DNA from: Salinibaculum rarum
GTDB taxonomy: Archaea; Halobacteriota; Halobacteria; Halobacteriales; Haloarculaceae
Assembly (NCBI RefSeq): GCF_030505615.1
Contig: NZ_CP129992.1
Span: 2,790,001-2,854,000 of the forward strand
Reading direction: 5' to 3'
DNA: 64,000 bases
Translations under genes and position numbers: made by a program
Shown here: in pieces, positions 44,724 through 52,825 of the stretch
How positions within the stretch are numbered: position 1 is the first letter of the stretch
Layout of the letters: each line of letters begins with the position of its first letter
The notes under the pieces: generated by a model
The model's input: only the letters and a program-made list of their open reading frames with translations
What the model was told of the DNA's origin: nothing
Databases searched by the model: none

Positions 44724-45824
44724 ATGACGGTCCGGACGCGCACTACACTCTGGTCGGCGGGACTGGTGACAGTCCTCTGTCTGACGATGCTTGCCAGCGC
44801 TACCGTCGGCCCCGTCGACCTCGGACTGTTCGCCGTCGCAAAGGCGTGTCTCAACGCCATCGGGATTCCGACCGGCCTCGGCCTCTCGGAGGGAGTGGTC
44901 ACCGTTGCCGGCGCCCGAATCCAGATTCCCGTGCCCGCAATTTCCTACACCTACCCGTTCTCGTTTGCCGTGCCGACGATAGCCGAGACAATCGTCCGGC
45001 AACTCCGGTTGCCACGAATCGCGCTGGCGGCAGTCGTCGGGTTCGCGCTCGCGTCTGCCGGCGCGGTCATGCAGGGATTCTTCCGGAACCCGATGGCCGA
45101 CCCCTCGATTATCGGCGTCTCCTCCGGTGCCGCGGTCGGCGCGGTGGCGACGATTGCGCTTCCGCTCGCCGTTCCTTTCGGCCTCCAGACTGCCGCCTTC
45201 GTCGGCGCGCTCCTGACGGCGTTTGCCGTCTACCTCATCGCCACCGAGGACGGGCGGACGCCCGTCGCGACGCTGTTGCTCGCGGGCGTCGCCGTCCAGT
45301 CGCTTCTCGGCGCCGTCGTCTCCTACCTGCTCTTGCAGTCCGGCGAGAGCCTCGAACAGGCGCTGTACTGGCTGATGGGCAACCTCCACAACAGCTCCTG
45401 GGGCCAGGTCGAGGCGACGATTCCGATGGCGGCGCTTGCGTTTATCGTACTCGTCGCGTACGCGCGTGACCTCAACGTCCTCCTGCTCGGCGAGGAAGAC
45501 GCCAGTGCGCTCGGCATCGAAGTCGAGCGGACCAAGCGCGTGTTGCTCGGCGTCTCCAGTTTCATCACCGCCGCCGCCGTCGCCGTCGCCGGTGTTATTG
45601 GGTTCGTCGGACTGGTCGTCCCCCACATGATGCGGCTGGTCGTCGGTCCCGACCATCGCGTCCTGTTGCCGACCAGCGCACTCGCGGGTGCAATCTTCCT
45701 CGTCGCCACCGACACCGTCGCCCGCTCCGGCCCGGCGACGCTTCCGGTCGGCATCGTCACCGCCGCACTCGGCGCGCCCTTCTTCCTCTACTTGCTCCGT
45801 CGACGGGAGGTGCACGCGCTGTGA
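44724..45824 (+). CDS. btuC: cobalamin/iron-type ABC transporter permease
   Basis: 366 residues, FecCD family with about ten helices. Signatures: RLPRIALAAVVGFALASAGAVMQGFFRNPMADPSIIGVSSGAAVGAV, GNLHNSSWGQV, the EAA-like loop GEEDASALGIEVERTKRVLLG, and IGFVGLVVPHMMRLVVGPDHR. It carries the substrate across the membrane with BtuD. The TGA overlaps the btuD GTG (GTGA). Confidence 0.93.
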   Translation: MTVRTRTTLWSAGLVTVLCLTMLASATVGPVDLGLFAVAKACLNAIGIPTGLGLSEGVVTVAGARIQIPVPAISYTYPFSFAVPTIAETIVRQLRLPRIALAAVVGFALASAGAVMQGFFRNPMADPSIIGVSSGAAVGAVATIALPLAVPFGLQTAAFVGALLTAFAVYLIATEDGRTPVATLLLAGVAVQSLLGAVVSYLLLQSGESLEQALYWLMGNLHNSSWGQVEATIPMAALAFIVLVAYARDLNVLLLGEEDASALGIEVERTKRVLLGVSSFITAAAVAVAGVIGFVGLVVPHMMRLVVGPDHRVLLPTSALAGAIFLVATDTVARSGPATLPVGIVTAALGAPFFLYLLRRREVHAL

Positions 45825-46972
45825 TTCGACTCGATGACGTCTCCGTCGCGTTCGGTGACCTGACCGTTCTCGACGAGGTGTCTTGCCAGGTCGAACCCGG
45901 CGAGTTCGTCGGTCTCGTCGGCCCGAACGGAGCCGGGAAGACGACACTGCTCCGGACCATAAACGGCGTCCTCTCGCCGGACAGCGGAACCGTCACACTG
46001 GAGGATGAGAGAGTCTCGGAGTTGTCATCACGAGCGGTCGGCCGCAGAGTTGCGACGGTCCCCCAGGACACCCATATCGGCTTTTCCTTTACCGCAGAGC
46101 AGGTCGTCGAGATGGGGCGGACCCCCCACCGGTCGCGGCTCGACTGGAGCGACCACGGCGACCCGGTCGAAGAGGCGCTCGTCCGGACCGAGACCACCGA
46201 CCTCCGGGACCGTACCGTCGAAGAGCTCAGCGGCGGCGAGCGCCAGCGCGTGCTCCTCGCGCGCGCTCTCGCCCAGGAGACGCCCGCGCTCGTCCTCGAC
46301 GAACCGACCGCCAGCCTCGACATCAACCACCAGATACAGGTCCTCGACATCGTGCGCGGACTGGTCGACGACGGCCGGGCGGCCGTGGCGGCTATCCACG
46401 ACCTGGACCTGGCCGCTCGCTACTGTGACCGGCTGGTCCTGTTGCAGGACGGTGGGATTCGCGCCAGTGGTCCGCCGGATGCCGTGCTCGCCGACCCATC
46501 CCTCGAAGAAGCCTTCGACACCCAGACGGCGGTCACCCGCAACCCGGTGACCGGAACCTCGACCGTGGCGGCACTCACAGCCCAGGAGGAGACAGACGGG
46601 CACGTCCACGTCGTCGGCGGTGGCAACGTCGCCGCGCAGGTGGTCGGCGAGTGCTGGCGGGCGGGCTTTGACGTGACCGTCGGCGTCGTGACCGAGGGCG
46701 ACGTCGCGGCCGACACGGCCAGACAGCTCGACGTCGAGTGTCTGACCGCACCCCCGTTCGAGTCCCCACCCGAGGGGACCAGACAGCGGGCCGTCGCGGC
46801 TATCGACCGGGCCGACGTGGTCGTCGACACCGGTGGCCCAGGCAGTGAGACGCTCCGGGCCCCCGTTCGCGACCACGACACCGTCGTCGACGCGACCGGA
46901 CAGGGGACGGCCACAGCAGTCCAGCGTGCCGTCGAGAGCGAACTCGTCCAGACGGTGAGTGCAGACGACTGA
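45821..46972 (+). CDS. btuD: cobalamin ABC transporter ATP-binding protein with extra C-terminal domain
   Basis: 383 residues with GTG start, coupled to btuC by a 4-nt overlap. Residues 1-~235 are the ATPase: Walker A GPNGAGKTT (34-42), Q-loop VPQDTHIGFSF, signature LSGGERQRV, Walker B ALVLDEPTASLD and the H-loop AAIHDLDLAARYCD. Residues ~250-383 form a second, Rossmann-like region (HVHVVGGGNVAAQVVGECWRAGFDVTVG) not found in bacterial BtuD. The Halobacterium cobalamin ATPase has the same two-part design (recalled), which supports the substrate assignment. Confidence 0.9.
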   Translation: MIRLDDVSVAFGDLTVLDEVSCQVEPGEFVGLVGPNGAGKTTLLRTINGVLSPDSGTVTLEDERVSELSSRAVGRRVATVPQDTHIGFSFTAEQVVEMGRTPHRSRLDWSDHGDPVEEALVRTETTDLRDRTVEELSGGERQRVLLARALAQETPALVLDEPTASLDINHQIQVLDIVRGLVDDGRAAVAAIHDLDLAARYCDRLVLLQDGGIRASGPPDAVLADPSLEEAFDTQTAVTRNPVTGTSTVAALTAQEETDGHVHVVGGGNVAAQVVGECWRAGFDVTVGVVTEGDVAADTARQLDVECLTAPPFESPPEGTRQRAVAAIDRADVVVDTGGPGSETLRAPVRDHDTVVDATGQGTATAVQRAVESELVQTVSADD

Positions 46973-47034
46973 GCGGGGGCAGCGTGGCCGCCGAGAAACG
47001 CACCATCTAAGTGCGCTGCGTCGAACAGTAGGGT

Positions 47035-48444
47035 ATGTTCCCCAGCCGGAGACGCCCGGGTGTGGCCGGTCTGCTTTCTGCGGCGGCTATCGGCGTCTAC
47101 CTGCTGGTCGTCGCCGGGGCGACCGCGTCGGTCGCAGACGCCGCCAGCGCCTGCTCGTCGTGGCCACTCTGTCACGGGTCGCTACTCGAGACGGCGACGC
47201 TCATCGCCGTCGGCCACCGCGTACTCGCGGCCATCGTCGGCGTGCTCGTCCTGGCAGCCGCCATCGCCGTCCTCAGAGCGGACGTGAGCCGTCGCGTCCG
47301 TATTGCGACAGTGGCCGCGCTCGCGCTGTATCCCGTCCAGGTCGCAGTCGGCGCACTGCTTGCGACCACCGCCGGTGTTGCACCGTTCCCCGGCACGCAC
47401 CTCGTCGTCGGCGTCGGCATCTTCAGCACGCTCGTCGTCGCGCTGGCCTGGCATCTCGAAGCCGAAACCGGAACCACCGACGACGACACCATCGACCAGC
47501 CCGAACTCGCCCCGGACCCGGTCGGAGCGGCAGCCGACGACTCGCCCGTGACGCCACTGGCCGAGCGCCCGCTCGCCGACCGGCTGAAGGTCCGTGGCTT
47601 CGCGTACTTCCGGCTGATGAAACCGCGTCTGATGTGGTTGCTCTGTCTGGTCGCCGCCGCCGGGATGGCGCTGGCGGCCGGTCCCGAACTGGCGGTCCGG
47701 ACCATCGTGTTGACGCTGGGCGGTGGCGTCCTCGCTATCGGTTCGAGTGGGACCTTCAACCACGTCCTCGAGTGGGAGAAAGACAAGCGGATGAACCGGA
47801 CCAGCGACCGGCCGGTGGCGACCCACCAGATTCCGAAGCGAAACGCTATGCTCTTCGGCGTCGCACTGGCCGCGCTCTCGCTTGGCGTGTTCTGGCAGGT
47901 CAACCTGCTGACGGCGGCGCTCGGACTCGTCGCCATCCTGTTTTATACAGTCATCTACACGCTCGTGCTCAAACCCAACACCGTCCAGAACACAGTCATC
48001 GGCGGAGCAGCGGGCGCGCTCCCGGCACTCATCGGCTGGGCCGCAGTCACCGGTGACGTCGGCGTTCCCGGTATCGCGCTGGCAGTGCTCATCTTCGCCT
48101 GGACGCCCGCCCACTTCTACAACCTCGCGCTGGCGTACAAGGACGACTACGCTCGCGGCGGGTTCCCGATGATGCCCGTCGTCCGCGGGGAGACGACGAC
48201 GCGCAAACACATCCTGCTGTGGCTCGGTGCGACGCTGGTCTCGACTGGCGCACTCGTCGGGCTGACCGACCTGGGATGGCTGGTCGCGTCGACGACGGCG
48301 ATAGTCGGAGCGGTGTTCCTCTGGGCCGTAGTCCGGCTGCACCGCGAGCAGACCGAACAGGCCGCGTTCCGCGCGTTCCACGCCTCGAACGCCTACCTCG
48401 GTCTCCTGCTCGTGGCCATCGTCGTCGACGCACTCGTCCTATGA
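47035..48444 (+). CDS. ctaB: protoheme IX farnesyltransferase with N-terminal CtaA-like half
   Basis: 469 residues. Residues 1-~145 hold four helices with the CSSWPLCHG, HRVLAAIVGVLV and FPGTHLVVGVGIF pattern of half a CtaA/COX15 heme-a synthase. After an acidic linker comes the UbiA-type prenyltransferase: LMKPRLMWLL, NHVLEWEKDKRMNRTSDRP (Asp-rich motif) and the second motif YKDDYARGGFPMMPVV. It makes heme o from heme b for the oxidase. The TGA overlaps the next ATG. Confidence 0.93.
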   Translation: MFPSRRRPGVAGLLSAAAIGVYLLVVAGATASVADAASACSSWPLCHGSLLETATLIAVGHRVLAAIVGVLVLAAAIAVLRADVSRRVRIATVAALALYPVQVAVGALLATTAGVAPFPGTHLVVGVGIFSTLVVALAWHLEAETGTTDDDTIDQPELAPDPVGAAADDSPVTPLAERPLADRLKVRGFAYFRLMKPRLMWLLCLVAAAGMALAAGPELAVRTIVLTLGGGVLAIGSSGTFNHVLEWEKDKRMNRTSDRPVATHQIPKRNAMLFGVALAALSLGVFWQVNLLTAALGLVAILFYTVIYTLVLKPNTVQNTVIGGAAGALPALIGWAAVTGDVGVPGIALAVLIFAWTPAHFYNLALAYKDDYARGGFPMMPVVRGETTTRKHILLWLGATLVSTGALVGLTDLGWLVASTTAIVGAVFLWAVVRLHREQTEQAAFRAFHASNAYLGLLLVAIVVDALVL

Positions 48445-49127
48445 GTACCATCGACGCCGCAAGGAGAGCACGTCCGGACGGTGAGACCCTCGCCTGGCTT
48501 GGGCTCGTCGTCACCACAGAGTTCCTGCTCGTCGTCGGCTACATCCTCCTGTTTGACGTGCTCGTCCGCGACTGGACGCTCTTTGTCGTGCCCTTCGTCT
48601 GGATAAACGTCGCTGGCTGGGCTGTCTATCAGACGACGCCGAAACCGTCGTCGGCGACCAGACGCCGCCTCGCGGGGGCACTCGCCGGCGGCTACTTCCT
48701 CCTGTTGTCGTACTTCGGTGGCGTCATCGCCGTCCAGACGAGTGCACACTCGCACGTGAGCGCGTTCACCATCGACCTCGTCGGGCTCCCGCCGGGCTGG
48801 AGCCCCTCGCTCATCTACACCGGGGAGTTGCTTCACCTGGTCGTACTCCCGTACAAGGTCATCGGCTACGTCGCGCTGGCGTATCTCGTCTACAAGACCG
48901 CCCTCGACGCGTCGAGTGCAATCTTCGGCGGCGTCGTCGGCATCTTCTCCTGTGTCTCCTGTTCGTTCCCGCTCATCGCCGGACTCGTGACCGGTATCGG
49001 CGGTGGCTCGCTCGCTGCAGCGACCGCCCAGTCCTCGTATCTGCTCTCGACGGTCGTGTTCGTCGTCACCGTCGGACTCCTGTACTGGCAACCCCCGATT
49101 CGCGCGCTCGTCGGCCGGGCCGCGTGA
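48441..49127 (+). CDS. polytopic membrane protein with CxxC in a helix, coupled to ctaB (DUF7546-like)
   Basis: 228 residues, six to seven helices. The distinctive element is GIFSCVSCSFPLIAGLVTGIGGGS (near 168-190), a CxxC within a membrane helix followed by a Gly-rich turn. The ATG overlaps the ctaB stop (ATGA), so it is probably made with heme-o synthase. A role in oxidase assembly, for example copper delivery or thiol exchange, is an inference. I recall it as DUF7546. Confidence 0.8.
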   Translation: MSTIDAARRARPDGETLAWLGLVVTTEFLLVVGYILLFDVLVRDWTLFVVPFVWINVAGWAVYQTTPKPSSATRRRLAGALAGGYFLLLSYFGGVIAVQTSAHSHVSAFTIDLVGLPPGWSPSLIYTGELLHLVVLPYKVIGYVALAYLVYKTALDASSAIFGGVVGIFSCVSCSFPLIAGLVTGIGGGSLAAATAQSSYLLSTVVFVVTVGLLYWQPPIRALVGRAA

Positions 49128-49174
49128 GCAGGCATCCCGGTAGATTGTTCCGGCCGACACCCCTACCCGTGGCC

Positions 49175-49405
49175 ATGACCGAGGTCACTATCGAGTACTG
49201 TGTGCCGTGTGGGTTCCGCGACCGGGCGCTTGACGTCCAGCAGGCTATCCTGACCGGGCTGGAGCGGGACATCGACCGGTTCGAACTGGAGATGGGCGAC
49301 CACGGCATCTTCCAGGTCCGGGTCGACGGGACCACCGTCTTCGACAAGGACGACGACGAGTTCGACGTCGACGCTATCGTCCGGGCAGTCCGCAAGCAGT
49401 TGTGA
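49175..49405 (+). CDS. SelT/SelW/SelH-like Rdx-family protein
   Basis: 76 residues: VTIEYCVPCGFRDRALDVQQAIL has the CxxC redox motif in the Rdx fold position (Cys in place of selenocysteine), then FELEMGDHGIFQVRVDGTTVFDK. A small thioredoxin-like oxidoreductase of unknown partner. ATG 49175 was chosen over upstream codons. MsrB follows in 38 bp on the same strand, so a redox-repair pair is plausible. Confidence 0.88.
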   Translation: MTEVTIEYCVPCGFRDRALDVQQAILTGLERDIDRFELEMGDHGIFQVRVDGTTVFDKDDDEFDVDAIVRAVRKQL

Positions 49406-49443
49406 GGCGGGCAGTTATGCCCCTCCAGCCAGTATGAATTGTC

Positions 49444-49854
49444 ATGAGCGAACACGAACCCCGCGAGTTGCCCGACAGCGACGAGGAGTGGCGAGAGCTA
49501 CTGACAGAAGAGGAGTACCGCATCCTGCGCGAGGCCGGGACCGAACCACGCTTCAGCGGCGATTTGCTCGACGTGAAAGACGACGGCGTCTTCCGGTGTG
49601 CCGGCTGTGGCGCGGAACTGTTCGACTCCGAAGAGAAGTTCGATTCGGGGAGCGGATGGCCGAGTTTCTGGGACGTCTACCAGGAGGGCAACGTCGAGAC
49701 ACGCGTCGACACGAGCCACGGAATGCGCCGGACGGAAGTCGTCTGTGCACAGTGTGAGGGGCACCTCGGGCACGTCTTCGACGACGGGCCAGAGCCGACG
49801 GGGAAACGGTACTGCATCAACTCCGCGGCACTGGAGTTCGACGACGACGCGTAG
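49444..49854 (+). CDS. msrB: peptide-methionine (R)-S-oxide reductase
   Basis: 136 residues, full MsrB. Zinc ligands: FRCAGCGAELF and VVCAQCEGHLGHVF. Substrate motif FDSGSGWPSFW, and the catalytic Cys in GKRYCINSAALEF. It repairs methionine-R-sulfoxide in proteins using a thioredoxin-type donor, perhaps the adjacent SelT-like protein (inference). Confidence 0.96.
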   Translation: MSEHEPRELPDSDEEWRELLTEEEYRILREAGTEPRFSGDLLDVKDDGVFRCAGCGAELFDSEEKFDSGSGWPSFWDVYQEGNVETRVDTSHGMRRTEVVCAQCEGHLGHVFDDGPEPTGKRYCINSAALEFDDDA

Positions 49855-49900
49855 CGACCCCACCAGAAGGCTTTTTTCCCGGTCGTTGAATTGAACAGGT

Positions 49901-50725
49901 GTGCCAGACGACGACAGCGACACGCCGGGCGACGAGATGGAGTCGAGCGACGGCGCCGAGTCACTGCTGACGCGACTCGACTCCTATCCGCTCGCGCAGG
50001 GACTGGTCGGCGGCATCGCGTCGTTTCTCGGCGGTTACGTCCTCCTCTTTGGCCTGTTGACCAGCGTCGGGAGTGTCGACTTCGACCGCGGAGCCAGCGC
50101 GGTACTGGAGAGTGTCGGGTACGTCTTTTACAACGTCTTGCACGTGCCGACGTATCTCCGCCTGAACAGGACCCGCCAGGTCACACAACGCGCCGAGAAC
50201 GGGACCGTCGTTCGCGAACAGGAACTCGTCAGTATCACCGAACGGTGGCAAAACGGTGTCACCGGAACCCAGACCATAGAACAGCGACAGTACATCGACG
50301 GCGAACTCGTCGGCAACGCCACACAGTCGACGGCCGTCGACCCAGGGCTTCCGGTCCCGGAACTGCTCTACCTGGCGATTCCAGTCGTTGCACTCCTCGC
50401 CGTCGGCTACGTCTACGGCGACCGGTGTTTCGACCTCGACGAGTGGGACCCCAACACCGTCATCGTGCAGGGGTTACTCGGTGGCGTCACACTGACGGTC
50501 GGCTATCTGCTGGTCACACTCGGGGGCACCTTCCTCCTCGTCAAGACTGGCTCGGAGGGACAGGCACTCCTCCATCCCGCCAGGTTCGAAGCGCTCGTCT
50601 CCGGAATCGTCTATCCGCTTGTCGCGGGCACCGTTGGCGTCGTCGCCGGCCAAGTTTCGTTCGAGGACTTACGAGAACAGCAGGTAGAGGCCGAGAACGC
50701 AGGCAGCGATAGCGACCGGTCCTGA
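49901..50725 (+). CDS. haloarchaeal membrane protein, unknown
   Basis: 274 residues with GTG start. About five helices: QGLVGGIASFLGGYVLLFGLLTSV, a long extracellular loop (~70-150) with several N-X-T/S sites, ELLYLAIPVVALLAVGYVYG, VQGLLGGVTLTVGYLLVTLGGTFLL and ALVSGIVYPLVAGTVGVVAGQVSF. Acidic tails at both ends. I do not know the function. A pyrimidine-rich box (CTTTTTT) ~28 nt upstream may be the promoter. Confidence 0.75.
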   Translation: MPDDDSDTPGDEMESSDGAESLLTRLDSYPLAQGLVGGIASFLGGYVLLFGLLTSVGSVDFDRGASAVLESVGYVFYNVLHVPTYLRLNRTRQVTQRAENGTVVREQELVSITERWQNGVTGTQTIEQRQYIDGELVGNATQSTAVDPGLPVPELLYLAIPVVALLAVGYVYGDRCFDLDEWDPNTVIVQGLLGGVTLTVGYLLVTLGGTFLLVKTGSEGQALLHPARFEALVSGIVYPLVAGTVGVVAGQVSFEDLREQQVEAENAGSDSDRS

Positions 50726-50742
50726 ACGACCCGGCGCACAGC

Positions 50743-50749
50743 TTTATTT
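50743..50749 (+). promoter_or_regulatory. TATA box of the F420/LLM gene
   Basis: TTTATTT, 24-30 nt before the ATG at 50773. Confidence 0.5.
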
Positions 50750-50772
50750 CGGTCCGGGTCGAGAGATGAGGT

Positions 50773-51780
50773 ATGAGTGACGTCGTCCGCGACCTGTTTT
50801 TGCCAGTCGCCGCCCAACCGACTATCGACAGTATCGTCGAGATGAGTACTCGCGCCGAACGGGAGGGGTACGAACGCGTCTGGCTGCCCGAAACCTGGGG
50901 CCGGGACGCGGTGACCGTCCTCACGACGATTGCCGAGCGAACGGACGAGATCGGTATCGGGACCTCCATCATGAACGTCTACTCGCGCTCGCCGGCGCTC
51001 ATCGGACAGACCGCAGCGACGCTCCAAGAGGCCTCAGACGGCCGATTCCGTCTCGGACTCGGGGCGAGCGGCCCCATCCTGATGGAGGGGTGGCACGGCG
51101 TCGACTACGGGAACCCGCTCCGGCGGACCCGCGAGACCATCGACGTCATCCGGCAGGTTCTCGAAGGCGAGACCGTCCAGTACGACGGCGAGTACTTCCA
51201 GCTCGCCGGCTTTCGGCTCCGACAGGGGCCACCGGAGTCTGCGCCACCAATCGACGCCGGGGGGATGGGCCCCAAATCCGTCGAACTGGCCGGTCGCTTT
51301 GGCCAGGGCTGGCACGCACTGATGCTTACACCGTCGGGGCTGGCCGACCGCATCGAGGACTTCGAGCGCGGCAGCGAGATGGGTGAGTTCGACCGCAGCG
51401 AACAGCGCGTGACTGTCTCTGTGGGCTGCTGTGCGCTCAAGGACCGCGAGCGCGCCCGGTACCTGTCCCGCGAGCATCTGGCCTTCTACGTCGGCGGGAT
51501 GGGGACCTTCTACCGGGAGGCGATGGCCCGACAGGGGTACGAAGAGACGGCAAACACTATCGCACAGCACTGGGGCAACGGGGACAAGGAAGCGGCCATC
51601 GACGCCATCGACGACGAGGTGCTCGATACCTTCTCGGCGGCCGGCCATCCCGAAGAGTGCCGGGAGCGACTGGCTGACTTCGAAGAAATAGACGGCGTGG
51701 ACGCGGTGTCGGTGTCGTTCCCGCGTGCGGCTGACGGCGACGAGATTGCGACGACGACGAAAGTGCTCGCAGCGGACTAA
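50773..51780 (+). CDS. LLM-class (F420-type) oxidoreductase
   Basis: 335 residues. VVRDLFLPVAAQPTIDSIVEMSTRAEREGYERVWLPETWGRDAVTVLTTIAERT and GIGTSIMNVYSRSPALIGQTAATL are typical of F420-dependent LLM enzymes; DGRFRLGLGASGPILMEGWHG follows. From memory it matches the haloarchaeal TIGR04024 family. The substrate is unknown. Its stop shares CTAA with the convergent wHTH regulator. Confidence 0.9.
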   Translation: MSDVVRDLFLPVAAQPTIDSIVEMSTRAEREGYERVWLPETWGRDAVTVLTTIAERTDEIGIGTSIMNVYSRSPALIGQTAATLQEASDGRFRLGLGASGPILMEGWHGVDYGNPLRRTRETIDVIRQVLEGETVQYDGEYFQLAGFRLRQGPPESAPPIDAGGMGPKSVELAGRFGQGWHALMLTPSGLADRIEDFERGSEMGEFDRSEQRVTVSVGCCALKDRERARYLSREHLAFYVGGMGTFYREAMARQGYEETANTIAQHWGNGDKEAAIDAIDDEVLDTFSAAGHPEECRERLADFEEIDGVDAVSVSFPRAADGDEIATTTKVLAAD

Positions 51781-52586
51781 TCCGTCTGGGCGTCGACGAC
51801 TTCGTAGGTGATAGAGCCCTCGCGGAGCTTGTCAGTGTGCGCAGAGAGATTGCCAGCGAGTGAGAGGACGAGCACGTCGAGCCCCTTCGTCGCTGCCTCG
51901 CGGACGGCATCCGGGGTGGCAAACTCGATGTCCGGAGTCAGTCCGGCGCGGCGAGCGGCGGCGACTGCCTCGGTTCCGGCGACAGCAAGGAGGTCGTGGT
52001 CGGCAGCGTATTCGGCGACAACATCGGTGTCGACACGGTCGCTTCCGCCGTTGCGGACCATCGGGACGGAGATGACTGTCACGGCCCCCAGTTCGTAGTC
52101 GACGACGCCGTCGAAGTCCGTGACGCCGACTTCCTGGCCCTCGGTCGCATCCGTGACCGCCACGGCTGTCGCCGACCCCGTGTCGCCGGGCGTCGCGTGG
52201 AGATAGCCCTCCCGCATCGACAGGGAGACGCGGTCGCCTTCGGTGATTGTGCCGGTAGCGAGGGCGCTCTCGACGTCTACCTGACCGACAACGTCCGAGG
52301 AGACGTGTTCGACGAGCGAACGGAGTTGGTCGGTCTGTGAGATGAGCCAGTCGACTCCCTCCTTGGTCACCTCGTAGCGGCCCCGACCGTGCTTCTCGAC
52401 GTGTGACAGTTCGACGAGTTCCTGCAGATAGTTGCTGACTGCCTGGGACGTGACGCCGATTGCGTCGGCGATTTCCTGCTGGCTGACGGCAGGCTGTCGC
52501 TCGGCTATCTCGACGAGTATCTGGTACCGCGTCGCGTCGCGCTTGCTCTGTAGTACGTCCGACTCCCCCGTGGAGTTGTCTGCCAT
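51777..52586 (-). CDS. winged-helix (MarR-type) transcriptional regulator with ligand-like C-terminal domain
   Basis: 269 residues. The wHTH at ~15-85 reads RYQILVEIAERQPAVSQQEIADAIGVTSQAVSNYLQELVELSHVEKHGRGRYEVTKEGVDWL. The remainder (~95-269) is an alpha/beta domain with SVPMVRNGGSDRVDTDVVAEYAADHDLLAVAGTEAVAAAR, likely for signal or metabolite sensing. Such proteins occur across euryarchaea; targets unknown. A TATA-like TGTAATATCG is about 20-26 nt before the ATG. Confidence 0.87.
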   Translation of the reverse strand: MADNSTGESDVLQSKRDATRYQILVEIAERQPAVSQQEIADAIGVTSQAVSNYLQELVELSHVEKHGRGRYEVTKEGVDWLISQTDQLRSLVEHVSSDVVGQVDVESALATGTITEGDRVSLSMREGYLHATPGDTGSATAVAVTDATEGQEVGVTDFDGVVDYELGAVTVISVPMVRNGGSDRVDTDVVAEYAADHDLLAVAGTEAVAAARRAGLTPDIEFATPDAVREAATKGLDVLVLSLAGNLSAHTDKLREGSITYEVVDAQTD

Positions 52587-52768
52587 TGGCGGGCTTGAGG
52601 GACGATATTACAAGTACCTTTGCCCAGGAACGTCGCCAAACCGGCCCTGATGCCAGTATCTACAGGAACGCAACAATCTAGATTGGTCTAACAAAACCCA
52701 AATTGCATACTCCCCCACGCGAGTTGCAGACCGGGCGGGAGAACTATACAGCCACCCGGAGAGTAGAA

Positions 52769-52825
52769 ATGACAACAAATCAGCCCGATGAGAGGCTGCA
52801 ACGAGCGTTTTATTATCTTCTGTGA
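52769..52825 (+). CDS. possible 18-codon leaderless upstream ORF
   Basis: ATG 52769 is about 20-26 nt after the TATA-like CTATAC (52744-52749), so a transcript could begin on it. It reads MTTNQPDERLQRAFYYLL and its TGA shares GTGA with the GTG start of the PH-like gene at 52822. Either a real coupled leader peptide, or the larger protein begins elsewhere. Tentative. Confidence 0.35.
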   Translation: MTTNQPDERLQRAFYYLL

